Shown here: positions 1 to 11,478 of the stretch, piece by piece
Numbering within the stretch: the first letter of the stretch is position 1
Layout of the letters: the number at the start of each line of letters is the position of its first letter
NCBI GenBank assembly: GCA_010094045.1
Contig: ML986581.1
Location: 310,001-374,000 of the forward strand
Reading direction: 5' to 3'
DNA length: 64,000 nt
Source: Lojkania enalia
Lineage: Eukaryota > Ascomycota > Dothideomycetes > Pleosporales
Notes under the pieces: generated by a model
Database searches by the model: none
Told to the model about the DNA's origin: nothing
The model's input: the letters and a program-made list of their open reading frames with translations, nothing else
Program-made: the position numbers and the translations under genes

Positions 1-912
1 TGTCGTAAACAGACTTCCCCGCACACTCTTTCCAGCCGCTAGTACACCGCTCTAAAGTCTAGAAGATAAGCTTCAATGCCCGCAATGAGTCCACCGGGCT
101 TCGCAAGCACCTGCGCTCGGGACCTACTCATGCCGTACCACCACCAATAGTAAAGGACCGGTAAGGGAAGAGACCAAGTTCCTACAAATTCCCTCGAAGT
201 TACTTGATAATTCATATAGTAATCCAGGTGAACTTGGGTCCTTGACGGAGGGTGGCGATGTACTTTTCCAATGTCTGCAATACGAGACGGATTCACTCAA
301 TGTTCATTCTACTTGCCTCGTGTTGATTGCAAGCGGCCTTGGACATATTTCTAGGTACCTTAATCTCAGAGTCTCCTCTTACCCCAGATTTCCACTCGCA
401 TGATACCCAACGCGGAACTTGCAACGAAGGCAGTTCGACATCTTCGAGACGCAAACCGTAACATATTCGCATGGATTATGCGCCACCATCTCCAATTTTC
501 CGATTGGCTACGGCACGTCCCTATATCCAAATTCGGATTGTGCCTGAATATCAACTGTTTTATTGAGACGCATTCTTAGTCAAAGTCCACAAGGCTGCAA
601 CTCAATTTGCCTTGAGCACGATCTGGTAGTCGCCTCAGGGCCTTGATTATTCGACAAATGGCAGACGATCACACGCTTTCCCATTGCTCGGAAGATGAAG
701 GAATCCCCCGGGAAGCAAAGGTAAAGGCATAAAAGGCGATTGTTCGCAATCCGAGATTCCCACCACGACATCATTCTTAATCCAAACATTCACTTCTATT
801 TCGTCTGTGACGGTAAACGACCCGGCGTCGTTCATTTATCCAATTTAAGATCATTATTATCAATTCCAAATCCATATACCCATTCTTTCAAAATATCCGA
901 GAAGGATTCAAT
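1..912. other. Intergenic, no supported gene
   Basis: I see no coding exon with a recognisable product here. Short open frames on both strands lack splice context and family resemblance. The last ~100 bases are pyrimidine-rich and presumably hold the promoter and 5' leader of the secreted-protein gene at 913. The extended open frame entering that gene from 740 begins at TTG and reads through its intron, so it is not taken as coding. Confidence 0.5.
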
Positions 913-1318
913 ATGCGCTTCACCATCGCTACTCTCTTTGCCCGTAAGTGGTCTTCCATTGTCTTTTCCTTTTCTGGGATCCCGTGCATTTCTTCACACA
1001 ACGCTAACTTCTCTAGTCTCCGCGGTTGCTTTTGCGCAGATCACGCCCAACAATGCTGGCGCCTCCAACGTTGGCTCGGGCGACGGTTCACAGTTCATTA
1101 CCGGTGGTTGTGTTTCTGACGCAGACTGCAGCAGCGCTTGCTGCGCTGAGGTCCAGGGCACTGGACTTGGCGTCTGCTCTGCTGAAGCAGCCTCTCTCCA
1201 GAATGGCAAACTTGGATGCGGATTCCAAGATCCAAATGCTGATGCCACCATTGCAGCCGCTCAGCAACAAGTTGCAGAGCAGGGATTCAAACGCGTTGTA
1301 CGAAGGAAGGCTCACTAA
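913..1318 (+). CDS. Small secreted cysteine-rich protein, BAS2-like putative effector
   Basis: Two exons, 913-943 and 1017-1318, joined over a 73-nt intron with GTAAGT donor and CTCTAG acceptor, give 110 aa. The N-terminus is a clean signal peptide (residues ~1-17, ending AVAFA before Q18). The mature part carries six cysteines: two flanking a short acidic loop, a CC pair, then two more around residues 70-85. It ends in a basic tail. The spacing and the N-terminal sequence after the signal resemble fungal biotrophy-associated secreted protein 2 (BAS2) homologues, which are secreted small proteins seen in plant-associated fungi. The family link is from memory and the effector role is inference. 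It ends 82 bases before the stop of the convergent F-box gene. The start is the first ATG giving a signal peptide. Confidence 0.75.
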
Positions 1319-1399
1319 ATGCATCCAACATGAAAGACATGGGAACAAGTCGGTACTGGAACAAGAGAGCTGTAAAAGGAGAAAATGGGATAACTGTAT

Positions 1400-2851
1400 T
1401 TAAAAGCCCGTCCACTCAGTCTTCCAAATCCAAAAATATCCTCCAAAACTCCCTCCTTCGTTAAACCTTCCCCAAGCTCCTACAATGCCAAACGGCATTA
1501 CTCTGCCTCGCCACCGCCATGTCCAGCCATGTTGACTATACGTCTTTACAATCCACACCTCACCTTGTCTACTAACGAAACCAGAGAGCGTAAAATATCC
1601 ATGCTGATCTTTACCTCCCGAAGGATCGATCACTACTTTTATTTCATCTCCTTGTTCATCCATTGGAAGATCTGCATCACTTCCCGGTGAAATGAGGCGT
1701 GAGAAATCTCGCGAAAGCCGGGCAATATCTCCTTCCCCTGGTTCTCTAGCATTGAGACGGATATTGCACATCTTGGCATCCAATTTGAGACCGCTGGGGA
1801 ACCATCTCCACCGTCGAGCCGCCCTATGATCACTATAATACCCCTCCCAATTCCCTGCCAAGAAATCTGGATTCACCATCTTTCTAACATGACACATGCT
1901 AAACGTGTCCACGCTCGACTCCGTATAGACCGGCGGAACATTCATCCACTCATGCAACGGTGTCCTATTCAGCAGCGGCAGTGGACTACCATTCCCAGCC
2001 TGGACGATAAAATCATTGGTTAGTATAGCCCCCATCATAGCAACGTTGATAGCGGAGCACTGGACAAAGTCCAGCGAATGCACGCCGCCCATCTCGATAT
2101 TGCCCGGCACGTTCCTCACCAGCCCCTCGAAGACGTCTCCGTGGACTGTGGTCTCCACGTCCAGGAGCAACGGAGTGAAAACCTCGACTCCTAGCTCAGC
2201 TTTCAGCAGGAATGTGGCTAGGACGATGAATCCGAGGTTCGTGAACGAAGAGTCGAAGGACGAGAGATTCTGGTACTGGCTCTGGCTCGTCTGGCCCATG
2301 TGCGGGAAGCGCTCGAGGCTAGGGAGGTCGGCCGAGGAATCGAGGTGCGAGGCACCCTGGTAGCGGCCCTTGTTCTTGAGGCCCATTTTCAGGAATAGGT
2401 TGAGATAGGGGATGGGCGAGAGGCTATAAGTGAGCGGGTGCCGCAGCGCGATAAGGTGCGGCAGCCATTCGTGGAAGTCAAGGTGGTAGCCGTATTCCCC
2501 GCTTCGTATCTCGAGCAAGGGGTCCTCACCGCTAGTGATCTTGAGAAGGCGCTCCGTAGCGTAGGCAGTTTTTATCGTGTCTTGGAGGTTCCCGGCGTGC
2601 AGCAGCACGTGACCGTCGGACCATTTGGAAGCTTGGATGAATTCGCTGCTGAGCTTGGCTTGGTTGTGCGTGTGCATGTTTTCGGCGATATGTTTAAAGA
2701 GCAGGCGGTCATTGCAGGCGGCGTATAAATTCCGGTGCGTGAGGAAGAGGGAAAAGATGTCGCTGCACGTGGTGTAGCCTGCAATTCGTTGGAGAATTTC
2801 TACTGGGAGGGAGAGCAGCCTTGGTCTTTGGCTGTCGTTTTCAGACGCCAT
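1400..2851 (-). CDS. F-box domain protein
   Basis: A single uninterrupted exon of 483 codons starts at ATG 2851. Residues ~9-55 form an F-box: a Pro-rich lead-in, LLSLPVEILQRI, then a conserved aromatic/leucine pattern ending near LLFKHI. F-box proteins bind Skp1 and deliver substrates to SCF ubiquitin ligases. The remaining ~430 residues show no repeat or domain I recognise, and include a Trp-rich C-terminal part (from ~residue 330) with several WxWxW-like patterns. The substrate is unknown. The gene is convergent with the small secreted-protein gene. A TATA-like AT stretch lies about 40-50 bases upstream of the ATG. Confidence 0.85.
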   Translation of the reverse strand: MASENDSQRPRLLSLPVEILQRIAGYTTCSDIFSLFLTHRNLYAACNDRLLFKHIAENMHTHNQAKLSSEFIQASKWSDGHVLLHAGNLQDTIKTAYATERLLKITSGEDPLLEIRSGEYGYHLDFHEWLPHLIALRHPLTYSLSPIPYLNLFLKMGLKNKGRYQGASHLDSSADLPSLERFPHMGQTSQSQYQNLSSFDSSFTNLGFIVLATFLLKAELGVEVFTPLLLDVETTVHGDVFEGLVRNVPGNIEMGGVHSLDFVQCSAINVAMMGAILTNDFIVQAGNGSPLPLLNRTPLHEWMNVPPVYTESSVDTFSMCHVRKMVNPDFLAGNWEGYYSDHRAARRWRWFPSGLKLDAKMCNIRLNAREPGEGDIARLSRDFSRLISPGSDADLPMDEQGDEIKVVIDPSGGKDQHGYFTLSGFVSRQGEVWIVKTYSQHGWTWRWRGRVMPFGIVGAWGRFNEGGSFGGYFWIWKTEWTGF

Positions 2852-4746
2852 TTTGGAGATTTAGTGGAGTAGAGTTTTGCGGAATAGTTGTTTTATATAA
2901 TTGACGTGACGGGAATCAGCTAATAGTCATGTAGGTTGGAGGTGGCGGTTCGTTGCCTGGATAAGTGGATCACGCTAAGCCCGGTGGCGGATTTGAATGC
3001 GATCTAGCTGGAATGTGGGAAGCATAAAGAGGAATTTAGATAACCCGAAACGAGCATAGCGGCGGGTCCCTTGTCGAATACTTAGTTACCTTCGGCTCCC
3101 CATTCGTGCTTTGCTCATATTGCACGTAAACATAAGAGCTGGGAACGTTTATGATCTGGCGAGGAAATCCAATCCTTTTAGAATCTACGCAGCTATCCAG
3201 CGAAATTTCACGTGATCCTTGAATCAAATAAAATCCACCGAAAAGAACTTCCATACAGCACGGAACAACTGCTATAATAATGGGAAACCCAAGTGAATAA
3301 ATGTAGATTAGCCCTTAGTCACACTTTTCCTTCTAATAAGCCTGTTGTATGAACGCGATTAGCTCGTAATTTTCAACGAGGAATTGAAGTGGCCAAGTTA
3401 ACCGAGAGCGCTTTGTACAGTTAGTGTATCCCAGAGGCATAGAATTCAAGGGCAGATTCTTACTCTCACTGGAGTCAGATTCGCATCAAGCAAGTGTACG
3501 TGTTAAAATAAAAAGAGGGAAATCAAGGAGCCAATCACCTCGCCAACATTGCTCTCCCACAGCTCCCAAGGTCTTGAGGATCTCAATCATTGCCGCATGC
3601 CGTGGCAACGCATACCTCAGGCCAATTAAAAGTTTACAATTGATCTAATCAAACGGGACAGCCTACTATACATTGATGAGTGTGCGGTTCCTGGTTTTCG
3701 TCCAACCGAGCTAGCACCTTGAGCTGGGACTAGCGACTAATCGCTTTCGGTTACCCAAAATCCAGCTAACCCGTTGGTCTACTGTTTAGACTAAGCAAGT
3801 GAAAGCAGAAGCAGCCGGAAGTCTTCAAGACTAACAACTCATAATAATTAGTAGCAAATTTGTCGTTTGCTACAATTTACATGGGCTGGGAAAGAACTGA
3901 TGGACATAATATGCCCTTCTTCATCCAAGGCTTTGGTCAGGCCAACGAGATTTACTCTCCCGCAAGCAACTACTCATGAGAAGATTTTCCTAGACCGGAT
4001 CGAGAGGATCCTAGATCATCAAAAGATAGACCGCTAGAACCTTAGGGTCAAGCGCGGGTAATAATAATATTAGCTATCTAATTCAATGCTAGAGAAGGCG
4101 CTTTCTTGAGTTAGGTGCTACCCCAAATATATAGCGGAGCCGATCACGTAGGCACCCACGTTGCAAGCTTGGGGGAGAACTACCGACGCCCTGACATACT
4201 GGGAGTGAAAATAGGACGTAAGACCAGATAGCGATTAATTCGCCATGTAGATTCCCCAAGAAAGACTTCCAATCTTTCAGCCAGCCGCGATATTTACTAA
4301 TAATTCTCAATTATTTATTAGCTTTGACAGTTTCTTATATGCATGAGTATAGCATAGCATATGGAGCAGGCCAAATTCTGTTCCATCACGCATTAATCAC
4401 TTGTATTCAATCGCCCGTAAAACTGGATGCCCTCTTATCCGCGGACCTTGTTGACCAGAAGACTATGGCAACGTCATCAAAGCTAGACGGTACCCAAGCG
4501 AATCATGTTAGACTTCGATCGGCCTACTACATCAATTTTAGGTAGAAGCCTTAGGTTAGGCGAATCGGTTGCATACATGGTCCCAATGAAAAGTTATTCA
4601 CAAAGAAGTAGGTGAGAGTTTATTGGCGGCAAAATCTAGCACTTTGATTATGCCATGTACATTCAGGACCTTCTATGGGGTTCATTCTCTCCAAGTTTTC
4701 TTCGATATCAATTCCTCCTATTTACAATTATTGTCAACCGGAGCTC
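2852..4746. other. Intergenic, no supported gene
   Basis: About 1.9 kb with only short unsupported frames (the largest are ~70-75 codons). No domain, repeat or RNA gene could be seen. It separates the F-box gene from the 3' end of the permease gene. Confidence 0.5.
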
Positions 4747-6305
4747 TTAGATCCAGCTCAAACCCTCCTTCCTCCGGGTCATGACGTGCATGATAACGTA
4801 GGTGATGACACCAAGCCCAAGCATGCCACTAATAACACCGAAACCCAGTAAGTACTTAGGAGCATCGTCACTTGGGAACAAGTATGCTCCATATATCTGA
4901 GCCAAATTACCCATGGCGTTGACTAATGCCAGCGCGATAGCTCTGATCTCTGGCTGTAAAGAGCCGAAGGATGCTCCAGCAAATGAGAGCGCAGTTGCGT
5001 TAGAAGCCCAAAGACCTGCAGCCATGAGGACGAGAAAAGCATACCTTGCGGTAAAATTGTAAATGCAGCACACAAGAATGGATGTGACAAGGGAAAAGGT
5101 GAGCCAGCATGCAATTACCAGACCCCGGTGTTGCGGGATCCGATCGGCAAATATACCAGTAACAGCAGTGCATACGAATGCAACAGCGTAGATGGGGACG
5201 GTCATGTATTGAGCCTGGACGGTGGAGGTGTAACCGAGTCCGTGAACGAGAGTCGGATAGAAGTAGGAGAGGGTTGATGAGCCAACGATGACCTTTGTTT
5301 CATTAGCTTTTCGCTTACTCTACTAGCTAGGTTGAATTCATACCATATATCCGATGACGAAACCCCATACTCGCCATTCCTTCAATGCACCGATGAAGGA
5401 TGCTACCTTGCCCAACCTGGGTTCTTCTCCTGTTCGGGTCAGAACGCCGCCCTCTCGCAACCGTGCGATAGCAATGGCACGCTCGCGATCCGTAAGCCTC
5501 TTGCTGTTCTGTGGGAAATCCAGAAGGATAAATCCTGAAATAACGGCGACAACAATTGTCGCGGCTCCCTCAACAATGAAAAGCCATTTCCAACCCCGGA
5601 GGCCGTGGGTACCCTCAAGACCACCAGTGATGGCTCCGGCGAGCAGACCACCGAAAGCACCCGAGAGGATGGCTGCAGACATGTAAACTGCGAAACGTTT
5701 CGACTGCTCCTCACGCTTGTACCAGGACGAAATAATCAGAAGGATTCCGGGAGCAAAGCCTGATTCTAGAATTCCAACAAATGTACGCAAAACTACAAGG
5801 TGTGCATAATCTTTGATAGCAGCCATGCAGCATGTCAACACACCCCATATGACCATAATGATGGGAAGATAGATTGACGGCTTTGTGCGTACGAGAATCA
5901 TGTTAGATGGCGGTTCAAATATTACATAGCCGACTAGGTGACGTTAGTCGAGTTTTCAAAGTCAGAAAGGAAATGCATACTAAAAAAGACGACAAGGGCA
6001 ATGCTATACTCATTTGATGTGAGTTCAAGATCATCTGCCATGCCTGCAATCTTCGCGTTCCCGATACTATGGGAAATAGACATCAGCACGTATCTTCAGA
6101 ACTGTACTTCGGTGACTTACTTTGTTCTGTCCATATATGATAGCAAGTACATGAACCATATCATTGGAAGCAGATACAAGTCAATCTTCCGTACAAGCTT
6201 CTCCTCCTCCTCCGGTGTCCATGCGAACTGCTCGGGGATCTCGAGATACTTCGTGGCATCCTTGATGTCTATGTGGATGTGTTCAATTGATGACGGCGAA
6301 GACAT
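4747..6305 (-). CDS. MFS transporter, Dal5 / anion:cation symporter family
   Basis: Four exons on the minus strand, 6305-6121, 6066-5981, 5933-5344 and 5292-4747, give 468 aa. All junctions are GT-AG and frame-consistent. The joined product restores the family motif DRTNIGNAKIAGM after transmembrane segment 1 and a following FEPPSN motif, both typical of fungal Dal5/TNA1-type permeases for organic anions such as allantoate, nicotinate or sugar acids. About 12 hydrophobic segments are visible, with a cytoplasmic acidic N-terminus (~residues 1-40). The substrate cannot be read from sequence. The gene shares a 792-bp divergent promoter with the SDR at 7098 and lies beside a Zn2Cys6 regulator and an aldolase, which suggests import of the substrate they degrade. 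At ~468 aa it is near the usual family length. Confidence 0.88.
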
Positions 6306-6809
6306 GATTACCCTAGTACAAGACTGTCGAGGGTCGCAAAAAGGGGGGAGTGTTGGGGAAGATGCGGCAGAGCTGAAAAATGTGTAGGAAATTGTCGATG
6401 AGAAATTTGGAAGTGGAGGTCAATCGCGGTCTTATAGGAATGATTCTCATCAGATCAGGCCCTGGGAGAGGACATCGCAAGAGTTTAGTTGGTTTAGTTC
6501 CCCGGATTGTTCGGGCCTTTTCCTCTACCCCGTAATTTTGCCATCTTCCCACGCGGCTAGCCTTAGTTCATCCGCACAGCATCCAGAGCTCTACGGGGGC
6601 AAACAGAATAGAGCATTCGATGATTGGGCCATAACCGAGATGTAGACACCCTATGGACGTGAATTGGCGTCCAGATTGAGGCGAATCGGAACATAGCCGC
6701 TAACGTGCCTCGTTGCGAGGGCCGATGTCCTCGCTAGACGTTCGGCTAAGGAACATATTCTAGACCACCGCATGCACCGTCATCGGAAAAGAGAACGCGG
6801 GGACCAATT

Positions 6810-6830
6810 CATGTCGCTCGATGCGACATG
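6810..6830. repeat. Inverted repeat, 8-bp arms (catgtcgc / gcgacatg)
   Basis: A perfect 8-bp inverted repeat with a 5-base loop, directly abutting a second one at 6831. It lies in the shared promoter of the permease and SDR genes. It is likely an operator or cruciform, but no binding protein is identified. Confidence 0.6.
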
Positions 6831-6855
6831 CATGAGGCTCGCTTCGAGCCTCATG
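6831..6855. repeat. Inverted repeat, 11-bp arms (catgaggctcg / cgagcctcatg)
   Basis: A perfect 11-bp inverted repeat with loop ctt. Its core shares the cgagg/cctcg element also seen at 6708-6720. It immediately follows the hairpin at 6810-6830 and both begin with CATG. It sits ~240 bases upstream of the SDR start and ~530 bases from the permease start. Confidence 0.65.
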
Positions 6856-7097
6856 TGGCGATTTTCTTTTAAGATTCCCCACTATACGTTTCGAGCTTAA
6901 CATAGTTCACGCAGGCCTCAGGTGGATAAACATTTGGGAATCTCTATGGGGGTGGGTTCCACCAACCCATTCTATGGCGACCTGACTAACTATTAAAGGT
7001 CCGGATGCCCACCAAAATTGAGTCCATCTCGACTACCAATGAAGTCCTTCATACCTACAATCCCCTTCCCGCAAACCTGATATAACATTCTCTCACA

Positions 7098-7991
7098 ATG
7101 TCTCCTTCTGCGATCACCAACCAAACCGCTCCAAATGGGACTTCGGACGAGACTATCGCTGCTCAAGTTCAGCAGACAGACGAGAACTCTGTCTACCTCT
7201 CCACTGAGCCGGGCGCCGACTTCGACTGGAAGATTTCTCTTAAGGACAAAGTTGTCGCTATAACTGGTGCAAATCGAGGAATTGGCCTCGGCATCGCAAC
7301 TGTATGCCTTGCCAACAATGCCTCGAAAGTCTTCTCTCTTGACCTCTTTGAGCCTGATAAAGATTTCCAGGCGCTACAGAAGGCCAACCCCAAAAGACTC
7401 GATTACATCCACTGCGATGTTACTTCGGAAGAGAGTGTGATTAAAGCAATAGACCAAATAGCTGAACAATCGGGCCGAATTGACGGCATGATCGCCAACG
7501 CCGGAATGACGAAGCATCAGCCGGCACTCAACTTCGACCGACCACAGCTTGAGCAGCTTTTCAATTTGAACGTCTTCGGAGCTTATTTCTGTGCCACTGC
7601 AGCTGCAAGGAAGTTCATCGAGCTCGGAATCAAAGGCTCCATCGTCTTTACTGCTTCCATGACCTCCTACCGACCCAACCGCGCCGCTCCTTCTGCGCCA
7701 TATGGAGGCACTAAGGGTGCGGTTCGGAATATGGCCCATACTCTATCTATGGAATGGGCTAAGCACGGCATCCGAGTAAACTCAATCTCCCCCGGTTTTG
7801 TAAGGACACAAATGACATACTTTGTTGATAAGTCTCCGGACTGGAACTTGAAGATGCAGTACTATGGAGGAATGCCGAGGTTAGCCGATCCCAAGGAGCT
7901 CGGTGGTGCGTACGTGTACCTACTGTCGGATTGCGCCAGCTACACCACCGGTATTGATATTCCAGTCGCTGGTATCGTAGGAGCTTGGTAG
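7098..7991 (+). CDS. Short-chain dehydrogenase/reductase (SDR), sorbose-reductase-like
   Basis: An uninterrupted ORF of 297 aa from ATG 7098. It has a classical SDR fold: the cofactor motif TGANRGIG at residues 56-63, NAG at 134-136, catalytic serine near 187, and the Tyr202/Lys206 pair in YGGTK. A ~45-residue N-terminal extension precedes the Rossmann start. A C-terminal segment (GGAYVYLLSD...TGIDIPVAG) is typical of fungal NADP-dependent polyol/ketose reductases such as L-sorbose reductase, but the substrate is not determined. It is divergent from the Dal5-type permease and upstream of a Zn2Cys6 regulator and a class II aldolase. The Arg after the first Gly-Ala of the cofactor motif favours NADP(H). 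Confidence 0.88.
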   Translation: MSPSAITNQTAPNGTSDETIAAQVQQTDENSVYLSTEPGADFDWKISLKDKVVAITGANRGIGLGIATVCLANNASKVFSLDLFEPDKDFQALQKANPKRLDYIHCDVTSEESVIKAIDQIAEQSGRIDGMIANAGMTKHQPALNFDRPQLEQLFNLNVFGAYFCATAAARKFIELGIKGSIVFTASMTSYRPNRAAPSAPYGGTKGAVRNMAHTLSMEWAKHGIRVNSISPGFVRTQMTYFVDKSPDWNLKMQYYGGMPRLADPKELGGAYVYLLSDCASYTTGIDIPVAGIVGAW

Positions 7992-8665
7992 AAAAGCCTA
8001 GAGTTGGGCGTTTTCGTGTCTTTTCCGTCTGCTTCATGATGAAGATAGTACATATACCAAAATTCTCGAACCCGGTCTTTTTTTTTTTTTTAAACGATTC
8101 GAGCTGTGTATCTTATGATAGAGAAATATCACAATATCTATTCATTTCGTTAGAATAATCTATGATAGAAAGCAGAAGTGCGCTGATGTGTGGTTGAAAA
8201 AAGTCGCGTACAAATTGCCCACAAAAGCGCGACTAAGTTTTTCTGTTAGATTAGAATTTAAATTGTTGTAGATGTGACCATAGGGCCAATTGGCAGTTTT
8301 CTTCTTGATATCAGCCCAATCTCAGGTTTTCTCAAGTCAGTTAGGAGCCTGTTTAGTGGGTCTATAGGATTCGGCAGCCAAACAGAAGGGGGTTAATTTT
8401 ATTATAGTCCCAATAGGAATCTCAACAACGTTTAAGCAGCGTCTGAGCTGTGTGACGATCTCGGAACGCACCTGTGGAGAAGTTGACGGTTAACATAGTC
8501 TAACGCCACGCTCCCCATGTTTAGGTGCCGATATGCGAAGTGATCCCCGCCAAATCCCGCAACTGGGCACCTCAACTCTCACTTTGGCTCTCAACACCCT
8601 CGCCTCGATGACAACCTAGGAAGGTTCTCGATGCGAAACAAATCCGGGATAGAACGCCCTAAGAG
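7992..8665. other. Intergenic, SDR 3' region and regulator promoter
   Basis: AT-rich 3' region of the SDR gene including a poly-T run at about 8077-8091, then ~500 bases without coding signal leading to the regulator gene. No further feature is seen. Confidence 0.5.
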
Positions 8666-10675
8666 ATGCCAGTCCCACCTTCAGGCACTTCGAAGCCACG
8701 CAAGCCTCGACCTTCGCGAGCAAAAGGTCTTCGCACGACCACAGGATGGTAAGAATTACACTATAACCGCCCTTGCATGCGTATTCTACATGTTGGCGTC
8801 TCTTGCGGATTTTTTCTAAAGAAAAATGCTTGGATTACTGTTGGAGATTCGTCATGTATTTGCCTTCTAATTGAGCATAGTTTAACTTGCCGCAAACGTA
8901 GAGTCAAATGCGACGAAAAGAAACCTCAATGTAGTCAATGCTCGAAGGCGGAGCGCGTATGCATCTATGGAGATATTGCGAGCCCCAGGACAACTCTGGC
9001 GGCGGATGTGGGTGGTGCAAAGGCAGACATTCCATCAGCTGAGGCCTCTGATTCAGCCAACACTACCTCTCCCGCAGCAAGAGCAGCCATCAATGGGGAT
9101 ATCGACCCCCAGCTCTTTAGCTATTCGCCCGAATTGCGATTTGATTTATCCCCTCTAACACTTACTGCGTCCCTACCATCGCCGAATTCTGCACCATTTG
9201 AATGGTACGACCTACTCGCAGAAGATGCTATAAACAATATCCAAAAGCACAACCTAGGATTTGATGAGATATGTCTCTCGAGAAGGCAGACTCCTGTCCC
9301 AGAATCTCCAGTCACTGAACCCCTTACCCAGTCGCCGAGTCAGGTTCGTCTTCATCCTGAATCTTCTACACTAGAGCCATGGAACTCGACGGAAACCATA
9401 TCTCTTACCGAGAACGAACTTCCTCTATTTCAACACTTCGTTGACATCCTGGGCCCAACGTTAGATCTCTTCGATCCTTTAAGAACTTTTTCCATTATTG
9501 TCCCTCGACTAGCTGTCCACAATGTTGGTCTTCTAAAATCTTTGCTCGCAGTTGCGGCTCGACACATCGCTCTTAATACGGAAACGTATCTACAGCATCC
9601 AAGCCATGGTGTTCAGACCAGAAGACCGAATACTTCTGATTCTTATGATGAAAATGAACATAGCATCGAATTGTCGCATGCGGCAACTCAATATTACTAC
9701 GAAACCCTCCGTTATCTATCACAGAACCTTCTTTATCCCTCTTACACTAAATCTGGGGAAATAATTGCTACGGCGATTCTTATAAGCACTTACGAGATGT
9801 TCGATTCGCATGGCTCATGTAGCAATGGAGATTGGGAACGACACCTCCGTGGCATATTTTGGATTCAGAGATCACAGGATAACAATGGAGAATCATTAGA
9901 CGGATTAAGAAGGGGGGCTTGGTGGGCCTGGCTTCGTCAAGATATCTGGGTGGCACTTCGGGAAAGTCGTCGAGTGCTTACAATATGGAGGCCAACAAAA
10001 CGACTGGTTGATCTATCTCCCGATGAACTTGCTACAAGGATTCTATACATCGCAGCGCGCTGCGTGGACTATGCGGCTAATGAGAAGCATTACGATGTGA
10101 ACATCCGAATTGAACAAGGAGATAAACTTCTTCAGGCCCTTGGTGACTGGCACCGAGCTCTGCCTGCCTCATTCCAGCCAATATACGCCCAAGCCCCATC
10201 GGAGTCAGTATTATTCGGTCCGGTCTGGATACACCCTGCACCCTACGCTGCGGCAATGCAAACTTTCCACTTCGCTAGAATCATTGTGCTGATCAATCAA
10301 CCCTCTGTTGGAGGAATAAATGCATTCAGGCAAAGACAACGCCTCCTTGATGAAAGCGTGGAGACGATATGCGGGATTGCCGTGTTGCACCGGCAGAAGG
10401 ATCTACCAAGCACTTTTGTAGATGCCATTGCTATCTATGCAGGTAAGGAATTTTCCAGTTTTACACGCCAAACATGGCAGTTGCGTGCGATTTCTGCCTC
10501 AACACCTGGAAATAAGCTGCAGACACTAACATGCGGTATAGCTGGCCTCTGCGTTCAGACGCATGCCAAACAGAACGCGATACTGCAGCTTCTTGAGAAG
10601 ACGTTAGAAATCAGCAAGTTCCCACCCAAATCGATTCTAAATGACCTTACCAATTTCTGGCGAGAAGAGTCATGA
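8666..10675 (+). CDS. Zn2Cys6 fungal transcription factor
   Basis: Three exons, 8666-8748, 8881-10442 and 10542-10675, give 592 aa. Splicing the first intron (GTAAGA donor, GCATAG acceptor) restores the first cysteine of the binuclear cluster: C28, C31, C38, C45, C48, C55, in the canonical CX2CX6CX6CX2CX6C order. Without that intron the reading frame starts too late and lacks C28. A basic N-terminus (residues ~10-24) precedes the cluster. A fungal-specific middle region with helical character follows (from ~190), including the tract NGDWERHLRG typical of these regulators. Intron 2 is 99 nt, a multiple of three and open, so reading through it adds 33 residues. The protein is a nuclear regulator and may control the neighbouring permease, SDR and aldolase genes, whose promoter has a CGG(N7)CCG site. 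Confidence 0.85.
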
Positions 10676-11478
10676 GACGTAGTTAAAATATCTCGAATAA
10701 TATAACAGCATTAAACATAGTGTACAATTACTTGTTAGTCATAACAGCTCCTAAGACAGTTTCTAAGGTAGTCTCTGCAAAGGATTGAACGTTTCTCTAG
10801 ATCACTCTACTCTGTCCAAAGAGTTAGATCGAAAAGTTTGTACGGCAGTTCCGGAGAGGACAAGAGGAAAGCATGCGAGTCGCTCGGTGGGCTTCCATTA
10901 CCATGGCACGGGGTCTATACAAAGGCGACAGACCATGCTCAAAGCCATAGTCTATAGGGTCAATTTCAATATGATCCAGGACGGGGTCCACAGTTGCTAG
11001 GATCTGCTAGTACCTAAATCGAAGTTGGAGGTGTCACCAACCCCAGAGGGGGTGGATGTGGGGATCATTCCTGGACTGGCTGGACGGGTTGATCAGACGG
11101 GAAGCGGAGCGGAAAGACATACAGTCCTCGTCTCGAGGCGCACACATCGGAAGATGAGTCGCCTGACCTGCATTCTGGGGAAAGCTCACCAAGTGCTCGT
11201 GCCCGCTACGATCGCGGGACTGCACGAGTCAGTGGTTGCCACTAGTCCACTTAGAGGAAGCCGCCTCGCAATCTCGTCCCCATCAGAGGAGCCAATGAAG
11301 TTCTGGGTGTTGCCATCCCAAATTCGGCCCGAGCGTCCCTATTCCGACGAGCATTCCGAATTCTGGATCACGTTCGAATAAAAAGCTTGTATCCGTCCTT
11401 TCAAGACCTGGCTGCGTCCAGCTCTTTATGATTATTTTCCGGAGGTATATCGCCCTCGTTCTGAACCAGAATATCAAC
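10676..11478. other. Intergenic, no supported gene
   Basis: About 0.8 kb. An open frame at 11025-11381 (+) and its antisense counterpart show no family resemblance, and I do not call them. The last ~100 bases lead to the aldolase gene. Confidence 0.45.

Larger units (their letters stand above)
6306..7097. promoter_or_regulatory. Divergent promoter between permease and SDR genes
   Basis: A 792-bp region between two divergent starts. It holds a CGG(N7)CCG inverted triplet at 6687-6699, the type of site Zn2Cys6 regulators bind, and a short cctcg/cgagg inverted repeat at 6708-6720. Two longer hairpins lie at 6810-6855. A CT-rich, TATA-poor stretch precedes the SDR start. Co-regulation of the two genes by the Zn2Cys6 protein at 8666 is inference. 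Confidence 0.5.

Noticed and set aside
740..1318. Long single-exon frame (192 codons) through the secreted-protein gene
   Set aside because: Opens at TTG and runs through a canonical intron. The spliced model from ATG 913 gives a proper signal peptide.
5938..6387. 149-codon plus-strand frame over the permease 5' exons
   Set aside because: Antisense to spliced exons of the permease. It shadows its introns and exons.
11025..11381. 118-codon frame upstream of the aldolase
   Set aside because: No family resemblance, and an antisense frame overlaps it. More likely chance.
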